From positions 62,001 through 126,000 of the forward strand of contig NBIV01000142.1 of assembly GCA_003194525.1 (NCBI GenBank): a DNA stretch of 64,000 bases, given 5' to 3'. Source of the stretch: Gracilariopsis chorda (Eukaryota > Rhodophyta > Florideophyceae > Gracilariales > Gracilariaceae). Positions 33,175 through 46,046 of the stretch are shown here, one piece after another (within the stretch, counting starts at the first letter, position 1; each line of letters starts with the position of its first letter). A model generated the notes under the pieces. It did not search any database, was not told where the DNA came from, and saw only the letters and a program-made list of their open reading frames with translations. Position numbers and translations under genes: made by a program.

Positions 33175-35714
33175 CTATTTGAAATGCCTGTCTACAAGAT
33201 GGTTTTGAATGCAGTCACGTCCAGTCGGACTGTGACACATCCATAATTCTCTACTAAGCTTTAACCATTCAGAACATAGATATTTAGACTTCTTATCCAT
33301 ACTAAATTCTTTGCATCTTGCTTGATAGGTGGCTTTAAGCATATAGCCATTATAAGGTTTTGCCTTTTTGCTGGTTGCAAGCAAATGTATTCCACTACCA
33401 GTGACCATTGGAGACACTGATGTTTCTTCATCAGCATTGCTTTTATATCTCGCACCAATCACATCGTACGATTTGTCAATCAGCTGTTCCGCAAGTTTGG
33501 CGTTAAACCCTTTCTCTGTCAAAAACTTTCTTGCCCCCATACTCTCTTTGTAAAGCAACCATCAGTCAACAATACAAATTGAAAACAATGTAGTACTAAG
33601 CCTTAATGACCGATCCTTAACCTCAATTTTCTTTTCAAGATTAAGATTGCCATGGCAGCATCGATTATGCCTATCAATTTGGGAACAAGTCTGATAGCGG
33701 GTGTCGATAAGCTTTGGAATAGGTATTTCTATGGTGAAACATTGAGCTTCATTTCCAACTACTCTCCATCTGGACCTAACAAATGGCTGAGACGGCAGCG
33801 TTGTACCACATTTGCTTACGGAGTAACCCCGCTCTCTCTCCATCCATAAAACGGTCATAAAAGGTGGGCAGCTATTTGTACCTTCACGTACCATGACAAC
33901 CTGATACTCTCTCCGTGACAGCTCTTGTTCGGACAGAAACGTGGGTATTATTTGGAAGATGTCTTAACGACTCCGATGAAGCGTAACCCATACTTAGAAA
34001 AAGACGTAGCAGTCGTTACTGACGTAAATACAGAGTCGGGACATACAACCCTAGTTGTATGAAACCAAGGTTCTGTCAGACGGAACAAAATATCAGTACC
34101 ATATACATGGTGCGATTCATAACGTATTTCAGATGTATCTTCAGAGGAAGGTATGAGTTCTATGCCAAGAAGTATTCCGCTAACACTGCAACAAACGATG
34201 TTTATCTCACAGCCATTTTCTGGCTTACATTCCATTGCAACGTAACGCGAAAGGCCTATCGAGGTCCAGTCTACGCCAAGTCCATACCAACGTGACATGC
34301 TTTCATGGATACATAATTTATGTGACGGTGTAACATGTGCACGTCGATGTCAATTGATGACATCGACAAACTTGCTCACATGTGACCATCGCTTGTCACA
34401 GTTTTCGCTTTCTGTGTACTCATTGTAAGTTATGCAGGACAAACTAGCCTCAAATATGTACGGGACATTTTGGTCCTAAACTGTGGCGCTGTAATGTACG
34501 TGGAAACCAATTGTCTTGACCACAGAGCCCGACGACTGGTGAACTCCAATCTTGACATCAGAATCAATATGCCAAAAAACCATAGCATCTCCCCACCGGT
34601 CATGGAAATGTGACCGAAAGACCTCAGCTTTATGTTTGTAAGCAGTGGTGTGGTCTGTAGATATTCATGCGGAAACATTCACATGAAAACGTAGTATGGT
34701 TGCAAGGCATATTGAGTATGGTTTTGTAGAATTATATCACTAGTGTGATATAGCAAGCCTGGATGCAGGGCGCTTCCATAGGCTGGGGACTCCATGGGCC
34801 ACGCGCATTGCTGGAGTGTGCCAGGTTGTCGCACACGTGTCCTCTGGCAGAACCCAGTGGTATTTTAATTTCTAAATTCTAATATTTGTACCATAGGTAG
34901 TGTAGATAGTACACGTGGTGCGCTGCGTGACAGTGCCCCATACCGAAGGTTGAGGTGCCTCACAGCCAATACGTAGGCTGTTCAAGGTGCGCCTCCCTCC
35001 ACAGGCAAAGTCAAAGACTCTTTTGGCTCCTTTCACCCACTTTGGTAGAAGCGCCATCAACCTTAAGGTTTACAAGTCACTGTCACGCCGTTCTCTGTCT
35101 CCTGTAGGCACGGCAGTTAACACCGCCCCAGTGCACCTTTTGTACCAGTGGGCTAGCCGTCGGCCCCTTTTCTTTGGACCCTCTCCTCCGTTGTTAGTGC
35201 ACCGTGCCACTATACTACAACTAGTTAGACCAATCATCTTCTCTAGTCGGTTCGGTATAGATCCATTTGAATCCAGATGAACGTTCTTATTGGTCCAAAC
35301 AAATTCATGGACATGAATGATCACCCCTCCTACTACAGTACCTGATGCACTATAATTCTTGGAAAGAACGGCATTTGCCATTTCAGTCACGGTTCTTGTA
35401 GCATTTGTAGGCGGAATGGAATTATCGTCTGTCACAGGCGGTATTACTTCTTTTTTAGGCGTACTCGGTTTGAAACTGAACAGTTTGATACAGAATCGTT
35501 TAGTAGGCGTTGGTAGTTTCCAATCAAAACTCACTAAAGTTGGCCAAAGACTAATTGCAATGGACACCACAACATGGACGCCGTTTCCAATCAAGCACTT
35601 AGTCTTCCAAGGAGAGCCCAACAAATGCTTACATTCTGCGTCAGAAATGACCAGAGTGGCCCGAGTATTTAAGACGTTACAAAAAGCCAGACGTGGATCT
35701 GACCGTCTCGGCAT
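33175..35714 (-). pseudogene. piggyBac-like transposase, broken
   Basis: Five minus-strand frames line up in transposase order. The N-terminal domain is at 35,070-35,714 (LGSPWKTKCLIG, VSFDWKLPTPTKR). Next comes EMLWFFGILILMSRLEF...ALWS at 34,430-34,678, then YVAMECKPENGCEI and LTEPWFHTTRVVCPDS at 33,948-34,298 with catalytic acidic residues. IPIPKLIDTRYQTCSQIDRHNR follows at 33,562-33,894. The C-terminal Cys/His tail (WMCHSPTGRDC) ends at 33,175. These are blocks of the DDE_Tnp_1_7 family. The last two frames are in register, split only by TGA at 33,562; the others are frameshifted. TTAA duplications and terminal repeats were not found. Confidence 0.78.
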
Positions 35715-35739
35715 TATCTTGGGAATTTAGGGGATATGT

Positions 35740-36720
35740 AGCCACACTTTAGGAATGTTGTACTCGTGTGTTGGAACAGACCTGTGGTTTTTCCCTGGCG
35801 CTGAACGCAATGACTTTGCTCGGTAAACTGGGCTGAAAAGTTCTCATATTGATGAAGTAAATTTAGTAAAATATTCTTTTAGAGTTTAGATTCACATGAG
35901 TACATTCGGACTCATATGAGTACAGGTGTCCTGTAGACACAAGAGGTGAAGACTATATATCCAAATCTTAATTCGGCAAGGAACGACAATTTTTGTGGAA
36001 CGGCAAATCTGCCTCTATCTCTTAACTAATCCGCCTAATTGGCCTCACATTTATTCAGCAACCAGAACAAATCATCTCCCATGCCGAAACAAGTTGAAGA
36101 TCTCGTACAAAAGGCGAGCTACGCTGCCCACAAAAAACCTTACTATACGGCTCAAAAAACGCGTTTACAAAAAATTGTCAGGAAAAATGCACCTTCCGGT
36201 CCACATGAACGTTTATGGTCTCTGCCCCTCCAATCTAAACCTCTGTTTACAGTATTTCAACCATATGAAGAGCGAATTTATCCATACGTGCTTTGGCTTG
36301 GCGCGGCTCCTTCGATGCTTTGGGCGTCTGGGCGAGGCAATAGCGCTTAATGTTGCAAGTCGGTGCAAGCTGCACTAAACGCATGATGCCTGCTCTTGGG
36401 GTTTTACATGCCGCCGCCAGTTCATGCCTCTCAGCCTCTCTGCGCTTCTCTTCTTGAGCCGCCGCTCACTGGTTCATAACATCCACAACTACGTCAGACG
36501 TAAAGTGAGTGCTCATGGTGGTGATGATGCGCACATGGCCGTCTTCTTCATCCAAAGCATCTAGAAACAGCGTACTATGCATTTCGTAAAGCGTGCCCAG
36601 ACGTTGTTCGACTGTGACTAGACGTAATATCCTTCCGCTTTTCTACATCATATTCTTTTTTAATGGGGGAACGTTTGGCTCCATTAACTCCATGTACCAA
36701 ATATCAGGCTTTTGAAAGCC
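35740..36720. other. No recognisable gene
   Basis: Two overlapping plus frames of 100-127 codons (35,995-36,378) are Lys/Pro-rich without motifs. They may be shadows of decayed minus-strand transposon sequence. Confidence 0.35.
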
Positions 36721-37600
36721 TCTTCAGATGCTGATGGCGGTATAAGAACTGTCATAGGCGTTACTGATACAATGCGCGACGTCCAACGCGTTCAGCTTCT
36801 GATTTTGCCTTACCGCCTTATGCAGTTCATTCTGAAAGTGTGATTTGTACGAATAGAAAACCAAAAAGTATAGTGGCCGCATTATGTGAAAGGTGTGCCC
36901 CGAAAGAGCGATGAAAATGATAGTATTATCTTTGAAAATTTTCAGTGTTTTGTACTGAACATAGGCTCTATATCCATGCCTTAGAAGAAACAAGCGCTGG
37001 TTGTTCTCTCGTTCTTCGTCTCTTCCAGAAATCTTTTTGCCCAATTGAGAACAATAGCTGTGTTTACGCTTGGCGGTATGTGCTGAAAAAAGGTAACACG
37101 GAGGCCGTACCGAGTGCAGCGATTGAATACGTTCCTTAATTTGTCTATAGCGAGGAAGCTTTCCTGGAAAAACAATCGGCAGCTTGTAGTTATTTCCACT
37201 AGAAGATACATCTGACATGATGGATACCCTATTAAGGTTTCCTTTTGTCGTCAAGGCTTTTTGTATCAGTCGTGCATTGTTTTATCCATTTCTCTTTCGA
37301 AATCATTGCCCCTTCATTTTCTCAAACGAAAGTGAGGACTGATCGGTACTGAAGATATAATTGTAATCTATGCTGTTGTAGCGTTTTATTGTCGCTTGGA
37401 ATCAGAATATGTGTTCAATAAGGTAGTATGGAGTGACAACGTTAAATCGTTTGTCCTCCATCATTTGGATATACTCCACGTGCGAATCATGGCAATTTAA
37501 ATATTCTGATACCCAATTGTTATACAGACGATTATAAAGAATGTTTGGTTTGATCTTTTATTTGTTGCGGTAACATTGAAACATGGTCTTAGAGAAGATC
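36720..37600 (-). pseudogene. pogo-like transposase remnant
   Basis: The frame 36,724-37,254 is homologous to the pogo transposase at 48.4-50.1 kb. LPIVFPGK, HGYRAYVQYKTLKIFKDNTIIFIAL and HTFHIMRPLYFLVFYSYKS match its GK, DGYKSHL and ILQPLDVSVLLSYK blocks. The second catalytic Asp is His (HGYRA) and the third is Tyr (RPLYF), so this copy is inactive. Weaker matching extends to about 37.6 kb. It is a diverged second member of the pogo family. Confidence 0.72.
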
Positions 37601-37609
37601 AAAAACTCC

Positions 37610-39500
37610 CTGTCGGATGAACAGTGTGTTGTTATTAGCATAGTACAGGAAACATTGAGCAATAACGTCTTCTTCGTCGAAGCTTAGTACTGATGGTCTT
37701 CGTCTTGTGAGAAGGTTCAGATGAATACTTTTGGCCTGTGTTGGTTTTGATTCAATGCAAGTTCTCGCTCAAGAGATATACGCACGTCTCAAGACTCACA
37801 CATGCTGTTTCTGTTTGTCTGATAACGCATACCACAATAATTCTTTCTGGAAGCGTTCAAAGACCACTGATTGCAGTATGTCATATTGAGGTTCGTTCGC
37901 GTCCTGTTGAAACGGTGTTCGTTGCGTTGTTAGGACATGTTATAGGGCCGGTAGCTGCAATATATAGTTTTCGAAAGAAGAAAGCGTGCGCTTTTTGAAC
38001 ATGACTTTGCTACGCCTAACCTAAAAATAGATAGCTCACAGTACGAGATGAAATACTTCGATGTTGCCATCATTTTCCCTTGTGAGCAAAAATAGTGAAA
38101 ATTGGGACAAGAAGGGGTTTGTAAATTTTGGGATTTCTGTCGAACTAAGATACAGACGGATAAGATTGCCGGTCTCTACGCTAAAATACCTGTCTCTATA
38201 TCTGTGTTTTTAAAGAAAGTTTTCCTGAGGAGCATTAGAGATGCTCTTGCCAAATAAAGTCAATAGAGGTTTGTAATTAAGCCAAAATCTAGCTAACTGA
38301 GCCAGATTCTAGTGACTTGCAGTTGTACATGTCTTAATTAGGAACAAGGTGTTTTGCTAAAGTGTGCAGCGGTTTTCAAATAGCTCAGGAACCTCTTATT
38401 TTAAAAATCTGGATCGCCCTCTTTCTACTAGTCCTAGAAGTTTGAAAGAGCAGCCACAAAGAATTCGATCTACATCCATCATGGATTCCAACCTCGCTCG
38501 TGCATCCCACACCCTTGAAGGCTCAAAAGCTGTCAGTACTACATCTGACAAAAGCCCATCTGCATCAAAAGCAGCCCATCATGTAACGCAGATTGCAAAG
38601 TTGTTAACACTTGCAACATCAGCTACGCCACCGCAGCGCTTTGTACCTAACAAAGTAGAAAGTCATGGACCCTGCAATAACTTACCACATTTGACGCCGC
38701 AACACAAAAATATAAAACATTAAGCAAATATGTGCATCAGTAGCACGAAATGCTAAACAAAATCATGTTACGGACCATGCAATTATACAGGAGAAAACTC
38801 AGTATGGAATGGCGTGGCAGAGAGAATGCATGTCTTTGATTACAGCCGCAAACGGGCAATAAATTGTGTCCATTGCTCCAAAACAGGTAAACGCAGTGAT
38901 AAGTTGTGACTCAGGTGACAATGATGATGCTTTGATAGCATGCATTAAACCGGGAGCAACGTAGGGTGATGCTCAACATTTTTTTGCATCAAGCACTTCT
39001 TGATTACAAGATTGAGGCTGGCAAAAGAGTTTTGTCTTGTGATGATAGTGCGGCGAAGAACATGGCACGTTGCAAATAGTCAAGAACGGAAAAAGCTGGG
39101 CGTCTTATAAAGCGCAAAGCCGAATAAATTTTGTAAAAGAAAGGAATGGAGAACACGAAGAAGAAACGTTTATCAGAACACCGTGCTGTTGGCCGTCATC
39201 TTGTGAAGACGCAAATCATGACTGCAAAGGAGGTAGTGGCAAGTGATGCTGTTTCCACAAAACAAGCGGAACAGTTTGACGTATTGCTTGCTCTTTACGT
39301 TCAGAAAAACAATTTGAGTATGCCCAACCTTTCCACTGCTATGCCACCATTGAAAACCGTGTTACCATTGGAAATGAACCCAGATTTACTAAGCGATGAA
39401 AAGGATGACATACCTCCTAAACGTGTTGACCAATAGTCAGATACCAACAACTCGACTTCATCAGAGTCAGGGGCCGGGCGAACTGTCGTTACAAAAACAC
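37610..39500. other. Short frames, no recognised gene
   Basis: Plus frames at 38,364-38,723 and 39,146-39,436 have plausible protein composition (Ser/Ala/Pro-rich; Lys-rich then acidic). They may be fragments of the DNA-binding partner protein of the Harbinger-like element that follows, but I cannot show this. Confidence 0.3.
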
Positions 39501-39522
39501 CTGAGAGGTCGCAGCTGTAGTT

Positions 39523-39626
39523 AATTGTGCCGCGCGCTCTGCGCATGCGACGATTTTGCAGCAAAGGGAGCCGTAAGCCACTGAAAAAAAGGGCTTCTGG
39601 CACACGCAGAGCACGCGGCACAATCG
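39523..39626. repeat. Inverted repeat, two arms of about 26 bp
   Basis: 39,523-39,549 and 39,601-39,626 are near-perfect reverse complements (AATTGTGCCGCG...CTCTGCG) around a loop of about 51 nt. They lie at the 3' side of a Harbinger-like remnant and could be a MITE or paired element ends. Confidence 0.6.
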
Positions 39627-40640
39627 TATTCACGCGCGTAGCGCGCAAGGCATTCCCTAGGCCCGGTTCTCTTCAGTGCGTTCCAGCACTTCAAGCTTGG
39701 ACAAATACCGCCCGCGCGTCTGCAGTGCAAATCCACGTTGGTCAAACTGCCATGTGGATACCATTGCAATATTGTGATACGCAATCGGGAACAAATCCTT
39801 CTCAAATGGCCAACGTCCCAAGAACAGCCTATACCTCTTGCTGATAAAGCCAATTTACCATTCAATCACCATACTTTGCTTGTAGATGTCTTTCTTATGC
39901 TCATTTTTATACAACCACGAATTGTTTTCCGTTTTTATATACTGGGCAAACAGTTCTCCTTCCCCAGCAAATCTCATGACTGCCATTCCGTTTTGCGCGT
40001 TGGAAAGATAAAGTTCTCGATTACGGTAAACATCTGATCTTGTGTAGAGCAAACGGTCCAACTCAGCACCATGATCGGCTATTTCTAAGTGAATGAACCT
40101 TCCAAGGATATCGCAAAAGACAAGAATACAAAAACAATGAGACTTCTTGTATCCGCCGTACGCGCGTTCTTGTAAATCGTCTTCATTTGGTGTCCATCGT
40201 TTATTTTTGTTTTCATTGACCAAAAACACACAGGATGGAAACTGGATTTCCAAGCCCCCCATACTAGATCTTTCCTCTGCGCTTAGCCATCTTATAAGCT
40301 TAGGAATCGCAGCTTCAAGACACTTATGTAACGCGAACAGCGTGTGTCTAAAGTAGTTGACAGACCCTCAACAGAACAAATATGCTTACTTGCCATATTT
40401 TCCAGACCTTGACTACCCTCGTGTGACCCACCAAGAACGTCAAATAATAAAAAGCAGCTCTCTTGTGTCACACTTGCTTTTTCGAGAAACCCTGCTAGCC
40501 TCAGCGGCATACGCCTCTCTTACGTCAAATCGTTTGGCTAGTTTTGCAGCAACCACTTCATGCAGAGCGTGAAGCTCTGATACTGTTAAATGGGTAAGCT
40601 TCTGAAAGATGTGAACGTATGCATCTTCGTGTCGCACAAC
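39600..40640 (-). pseudogene. Harbinger-like (DDE_4) transposase remnant
   Basis: The frame 39,855-40,262 carries AYGGYKKSHCFCILVF, GRFIHLEIADHG and DRLLYTRSDVY. These match the DDE_4 region in which the transposase core follows a GYK-x-H box and a second Asp. Upstream, 40,440-40,637 has a helical N-terminal segment (SELHALHEVVAAKLAKRF). The part downstream of 39,855 reads on in another frame (LFLGRWPFEKDLF). It is more divergent than the two Harbinger copies to the right and is clearly non-functional. Confidence 0.6.
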
Positions 40641-41229
40641 ATGGTAAAAGTTTGTCGTCTCCCTGTGAATATACGTGGCTTTAATGCTGTATATGCTGTT
40701 GCCACGACCGGAATTTGCTTGTTGAGGCTATTCGTGGTCGCTCTTTTCTGCCAGTCTCTTTTGCAGGTATACTTGTGGCGTAGAGTTGGCAGCAGCAAAG
40801 ATCTGTCTGGTATGCTGGTGTTGCGCTTCGAGTTGAATCATGAAGGCAACTGCTGTGCTAACGTCGTCATCTGAGTCTGTTATTTTCGCTTATGGTGAGG
40901 AGGTAATAATGGCAATAGTTGGGTGCGATGGATTGTAAAGATAGTCTTCGGAAGAAGGCAGTGAACCAAACAACATTACTTCAAAATAATAAACCATTCA
41001 AAATCGCCACTTTGGGTACAGTGCGTGAAACGTTGTAAAGCTGTAGTGCAACCCTCTCAGGGAGGGATTCTTGGTACTTGAACGCTTTCCCGATATTATC
41101 GGTTGTGTAGTGTGTATATGAACTACGCCCCCATTATGGTGGATATGGACAGGTGGGACACGGTTTTGGGTCAATTGGCGGTTGGCCACAGTAGAGGATG
41201 TTGCCACGAAATGTGGAGTATTTTAGTTG

Positions 41230-41930
41230 ATTTTACTTATTATTTTCAGACCCATTTCTGGGAAGCTAGTACTTAGTGCGACGGCGCACTGCCGTCGCAC
41301 CAGTAAACCTTCCCCAACAAGGGACCCCAACCTGGGGAATTGGCTCTAGTTGTTACCGCTTGCGCGCGTGCTCTACTCCTCCTTGGAGTGAAACGCCGTG
41401 AACCACGGGACATCTAACCCCCTTGCAAATCTAAAGGGACCCATGACTGGGAGTCATATTATTCCAATTGCATTGGTGTTTTGCCCTGTATAGGGATATT
41501 GTTACCGGCATCGCCGTTCGCCCCCGTCGCTCTCGCGACTCACTTCGTCCTCTCTTCCTCCTCTTCGCCCTCACTCTTTCCCCTTTTCAGGGTAGCACCT
41601 CCCGCTATCCGCGGCCCTCGTGTGCGCATCCGTCAACACACCCCCACTTACGTGGAAACATACCTCTACTGAAGATCACACTCCGCTCACGCGGATACCG
41701 ATTCTTCGCCTTCACCTCCCTGCGCGAGTCGCGACAGGTGGCCCTGGTCTCACAAACCGGCTTCGCCGTGACACCCCTGGGAGGGCTCTACCCAACTGGG
41801 TTCACCTCCGAGGAGGAAAGATCCCGAACGTCTTTCGGTGTTTCTCCCCTTTGGGGCGTTGCACCAAAAAAGCAAACCCAGCCACAAGCTTCTATTGTAG
41901 GGATTGGCATGCTTTGGCGGTATAGCGATG
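41230..41930. repeat. Dispersed repeat family R2, copy 2 (LTR-like)
   Basis: This is GC-richer than its surroundings, with a pyrimidine-rich body (CGTCCTCTCTTCCTCC) and short hairpins (GCGACGGCGCACTGCCGTCGC at 41,279-41,299). It parallels 31,790-32,420. Long plus frames across it (41,468-41,986) look like shadows of the pyrimidine-rich composition. Confidence 0.45.
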
Positions 41931-42172
41931 TGTTGCAAGATGCACTTTGGTTAGTTAGTCACATTCGTAGACTATATTTGTCATAGATAAGAAATATAGC
42001 TCTGTTACGATCAAAACACCTTGCGAAACATCTTTAAACCCACGACATACTATATGAAACAAGTCCCAAAAATGGCGGAAATTCTGCCATTTCAAACCTC
42101 TTGCCTGGCACTACGTGGTATCAGTGACAGAAAACACTGCGTGGCTTGTCTATCCCAACTAAGGCCCCAAAT

Positions 42173-43184
42173 ATGGCGAGAGGAAAGTACTTGTCTCAAT
42201 TTGAGAAAGGACATATATCCGCACTCCGCCATGTAGGAATCTCTTTATGACAAAATGCAGAAAACGTTCAACACTCCTTCATGGCTGTAAGAAGCTTCTT
42301 AAGTTCAAGAACCAAGCCAAATCAGCCGACCATCGCCAAAACGTTTCGAAAACTCTCTCCACAGCAACAATGTACTTTGCTACGGGAGGCAGCTAAGAGT
42401 AACTCGAGGGCATCAGATTCAAAAAGGTAACTCAATCTCATTGTATTTGTTTGCCGGGTGCAGCAGCTACTCAAAGAAGACGACACCCTTAAATATTCAA
42501 AAGTGATGCAGCCCCCAAAATTGACCAGAGATCATAAGATAGATATAGAACGGCTACAATGGTCACGAAGAAACATATCTAAAGGAAATGTTTTTTTTGG
42601 AATAAAGTTGTGTTCTCAGATGAAAAGAAATTTAACCTTGACGGTCCAGATGGTCTTTCATATAATGGCATGATTTGAGAACAGAGCTGCCACGTCTATT
42701 CTCCCGTGTTGGAGGTGGTCACTCGGTCATGGTTAGGGGTGCTATATCATTGTATGTTGTTAGTGATGTATTATTTTTATGTAGCACTCAGAACTCTAAA
42801 ACGTATTGCGATACGCTAGAGCTTGGACTAATACCTTGGACTGCAGAAGTATTTGGACCTATGTCAACTTGGGTGTTTCAGCAGGACGGTGCATCAATTC
42901 ATCGTGATACTTTCACAAGGAACTGTCTACTCCAACTTTAAGTTCTGCTTTTATCTTGGCCCGCTAAGTCCCCAGACCTTATCATAATTGAGAATGTCTG
43001 AAGATTAATGGCTATAAAGTTTTACGCAAATGGTAAGCAGTTCGAGTATGTCGAGGATCTTAAGGACTCTATTTTAAATTTATGGCGCAGGCTCACTGCA
43101 AAGTACATGCAGAAACTGTATCAATCTATTCCTAGACGCTTGCTAGCTGTGATGGACAAACGTGGTGGTGCTACAAAGTACTAG
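42173..43184 (+). pseudogene. Tc1-like transposase (DD34E), broken
   Basis: It starts ATG GCG AGA with a helix-turn-helix (MARGKYLSQFEKGHISALR) cut by TGA at 42,248 where Arg is usual. The DDE core follows in shifted frames. SDEKKFNLDGPDG near 42,615 has the first Asp. GGGHSVMVRGAIS is next. WVFQQDGASIH near 42,880 has the second Asp. WPAKSPDL-x3-EN near 42,960 has the terminal Glu, 34 residues after the second Asp, so it is Tc1-type DD34E. The C-terminus reads SIPRRLLAVMDKRGGATKY to TAG at 43,182. At least two frameshifts and several stops make it dead. It catalysed cut-and-paste into TA. Confidence 0.82.
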
Positions 43185-43699
43185 AACAATAAAGGTGTGC
43201 AGTTTTATTACATGTGTCATAACTTAATTCGTGTGCTTAAACCTATTTCACTGTATGATTCAAATTTGTACTCTGTATGAAACGGAACTGCTTCAAACAC
43301 ATACCACTGTCGTTTTGGGCACCCGTTTTGCCCTTGTGCAAGCGTGACTAGTGTCATGCTTGCACCTTTGAAACGCCTTTATTAGCAGTCGGGTGGGTGT
43401 GATTAAAGGAGTTTCACGCACTGTATAAGAAAGTTTGGTCTTAATTAAAAACCTCTAATGAAGACAATTGAGACCGTGCGCCTGCAACATATGGACGAAG
43501 ATGGGATGAATCTTCACAAATGAGTCAGCATTTATTTCACGCCATCTTTCAAAAAGGTAAAAGCGTTGAAAGGTCTATGCCTGTTCCTTTTCCGTGAGAT
43601 CTGGAGTATTAATCTCCGAAGGGCTACCAGTACAACCGTCAGCCCCATCTCGTGATGGCAGCATATTCCGACTTCACGAGGACTGCTTGTTGTGGTAGA

Positions 43700-44832
43700 G
43701 CGTACTCCCTCGGAGTGGTCGTTGGAGCACTCTGGAGACGCCGCCATCGAGCAATGCAATCCACGTTCTCAAGCTCAGGAGTCTTGCTTTTCTGGCGTTC
43801 CGCGTTGAACGCAATATACGCGAACACGAACGAATACTGCAGCGTAGCAACCGCATATCGAGCAGTAGCTTTTCGTTCAACTTCAACGGTTATGGCGATC
43901 GAGATTGCTTCTTCAACTTTCGTTTTAATCGCCGTGACGTAGAGCGGATGATTGCTGCAGTGGCGTGGCCATCGCACCAGACAAATACAACCCGCAACCG
44001 CTACAGCGTCACCCCAATTCTCACGAACTGCCTCGTCCTGCGTCGAATGTTCTCTCCTGCGCGATGGGCGGATCTAGAAGTTCAGTTTGGCAAACAGCAC
44101 CCTCACCTAGCGGAAATATATTGGGAGGAAATAGAGGTTATGTGGAGTACACACCACTCTCTCATTTCTAGTATTCTGCGGTCGTTTATTGGGACACATG
44201 CGACCCATTACGCAGCTGCTATTCATGAGAAGTCACAGGGACTAACTAACTGTGTTGGCTTTATTGATGCTACCGTAATTGGAAGAGCAAGACCGAATGG
44301 GAACAAGTGCCAAAGTGTGGTGTACAATAGCCACAAGCGAAAGCACCCCTTGAAATATCAAGCTGTCAACACGCCTGACGGTTTGATACTACACAAATGT
44401 GGCCCCATAGAGGGCAGGCGTCATGAATGGACACTATTCGTGCGCAGTGAGCTCGACGAAGTACTGCCGTCAGTGCTACAGATTGGTGGTTCCAGGTATT
44501 GTGTGTATGGTGACTCAGGGTAAAATAGGCGTTGGTACCTCGAGGTGCCGTTTCAAGGTTTATCGTTGACAAAAGCGCAGAGGGCCTTCAATAAGGCCAT
44601 GTCCTCGACAAGGATAACAGTGGAGTGGATATTTAAGGATGTGAAAATGTACTTTTCTGTTGTAAGTTTCAAGCGAATGATGAAGCTACTAGAGAGTTCT
44701 ACCAGGTTTTTGTTTTTGTGCTGCATGTTTCTCAGCAACTGCCGCAACTGTGTTTATCCAAACCAGATATTGCAGTACTTTAACTGCCCCTCGCCATTAC
44801 TTGAGTCGTATCTTAGCGTGAACGTAGGATAG
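43700..44832 (+). pseudogene. PIF/Harbinger transposase 1 (DDE_4), one stop
   Basis: The frame is open from about 43,699 with coding character (FNFRFNRRDVERM) upstream of the first ATG at 43,948. It continues to 44,832 except for one TAA at 44,521. The DDE_4 core shows GFIDATVIGRARPNG (first Asp), YQAVNTPDGLI, GPIEGRRHEW, YGDSG (second Asp) and TRITVEWIFKDVK (Glu). The TAA sits where the family has Tyr after GDxA. It catalyses cut-and-paste with 3-bp TWA duplications. Its partner gene lies downstream on the opposite strand at 44,972-45,694, the usual convergent Harbinger layout. Terminal repeats of this copy were not found. Confidence 0.85.
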
Positions 44833-44971
44833 AAAGCGTTACGGGGGTGAGGAGACGTCCTACGAGTTTAGGAGCAACGTCAGTACTCCCCAAGCTCGAG
44901 TTACGGCTTAAAACGTGATTTTCGTCACTTTTGTTGCGCTTGGAAAGCGCCAAGTAAAGCCTGCAGCTTTT

Positions 44972-45694
44972 TCAGGTCCAGTTTACTATTCTTTTGCCTC
45001 TCCAAACGACGTTCTTCCCGTTCCTTGCAGCGCTCCTCATTCTCCACATCGAACTTATGCCGCTCGAATTGAAACTGCTCACGCTCCAAGTCAACCGTGC
45101 CATGTCGGACTCCTTGAGAGACTCACCAAACTTTGCCAACTCCCGACCTATACCTCCACCTCGCACCATTCTGTCCTTGTTGCGATCCTTTGGACCAACA
45201 CCTGAGTCACTCTCAGAGCCTTCTTCGTTGCACCTGTAATCAGCGGAAAGCTTGTTATTTCTAGATAAAGACGCTGCAACAAGAGCTTTTCCGATTCTCT
45301 CCTTCTCTTCCTCCTCTTTTGCGACTTTGTCCTTCTTCGCGTGTTTCTCCTTCTTCAAGTCATCCTTGGCTTCACGCATCTGTAATAGTAGCTCGTTGAG
45401 CTCACTCAACTCCCTATCCCCTATGCCCGACATTAAATGAGTTAAACCGTCCTCTTTATCCAATAATTCCTGTAAATGATCATAGCGGTCATGGCACTGC
45501 TTCCAATTGAGCTTACAAATCATTTCAGGGTTTCAGTTGCAGCAATCTGCAACAATCTCGTACAGTGATCTTGTTTGGCCGTAAGGTGCGATTTCTGCCT
45601 TTGCTGCCGCAACCTCACGCACAATAATTAAAATTTCAGTAGCAGTGTACTTAGAACGACGACTGCTAGTTTTGCGGAGTTCATCCGTGCCCAT
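44972..45694 (-). pseudogene. Harbinger partner protein (Myb/SANT-like), one stop
   Basis: It starts at an ATG at 45,694 (MGTDELRKTSSRRSKYTATE). A Myb/SANT-like helical domain follows (EILIIVREVAA, SLYEIVADCC, LNWKQCHDRYDHLQELL). After that comes an acidic segment and a strongly charged coiled coil (AKDDLKKEKHAKKDKVAKEE). A TGA at 45,533 splits the first two helices; the frame is otherwise intact to 44,972. In Harbingers this protein binds the transposase and the element ends and helps nuclear import. The Pro-rich frame at 45,628-45,903 is out of register and probably a shadow. Confidence 0.72.
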
Positions 45695-46006
45695 GGGGGT
45701 GGCAGCATCTTCAGAAGAGGAGGAGGGGCACCAATAACTGCAACAGCAGCCTCCGGTGGTGGGAAAACATGAGGAGTAGGGGTAGCAGTCTGAATGGGAG
45801 GAATTTGTGGTGTGAGAGGGGATGAAACTGCATTGCTAGCTGTCACACTAGCCATAGCGCAGCTGTGTGGGTTAGCGGTGGTGTGGGTTCTCTGGAGATG
45901 CATGGTATAAGGAAGATCACGGAGGGTACCTGTGTCTGCGTTCTCCTACCTCCCGCCAAAATCAATTACCCATGCTTCCCTGGCTTTCTCACAGACTCGT
46001 GACTAA

Positions 46007-46046
46007 GGGGCGTTCGATGAGTTGACGAAACCCTGAACTCTAAATC
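46007..46046 (+). repeat. Left terminal inverted repeat of the giant Harbinger
   Basis: Forty bases that match the reverse complement of 56,865-56,904 at 37 positions. Preceded by TAA at 46,004. The 10-mer GACTCGTGAC at 45,994-46,003 lies just outside; its complement recurs beyond the right end at 59,341. Confidence 0.85.

Noticed and set aside
41468-41986. A 172-codon plus-strand gene
   Set aside because: It lies across a pyrimidine-rich LTR-like repeat with two other long overlapping frames; base composition explains the openness.
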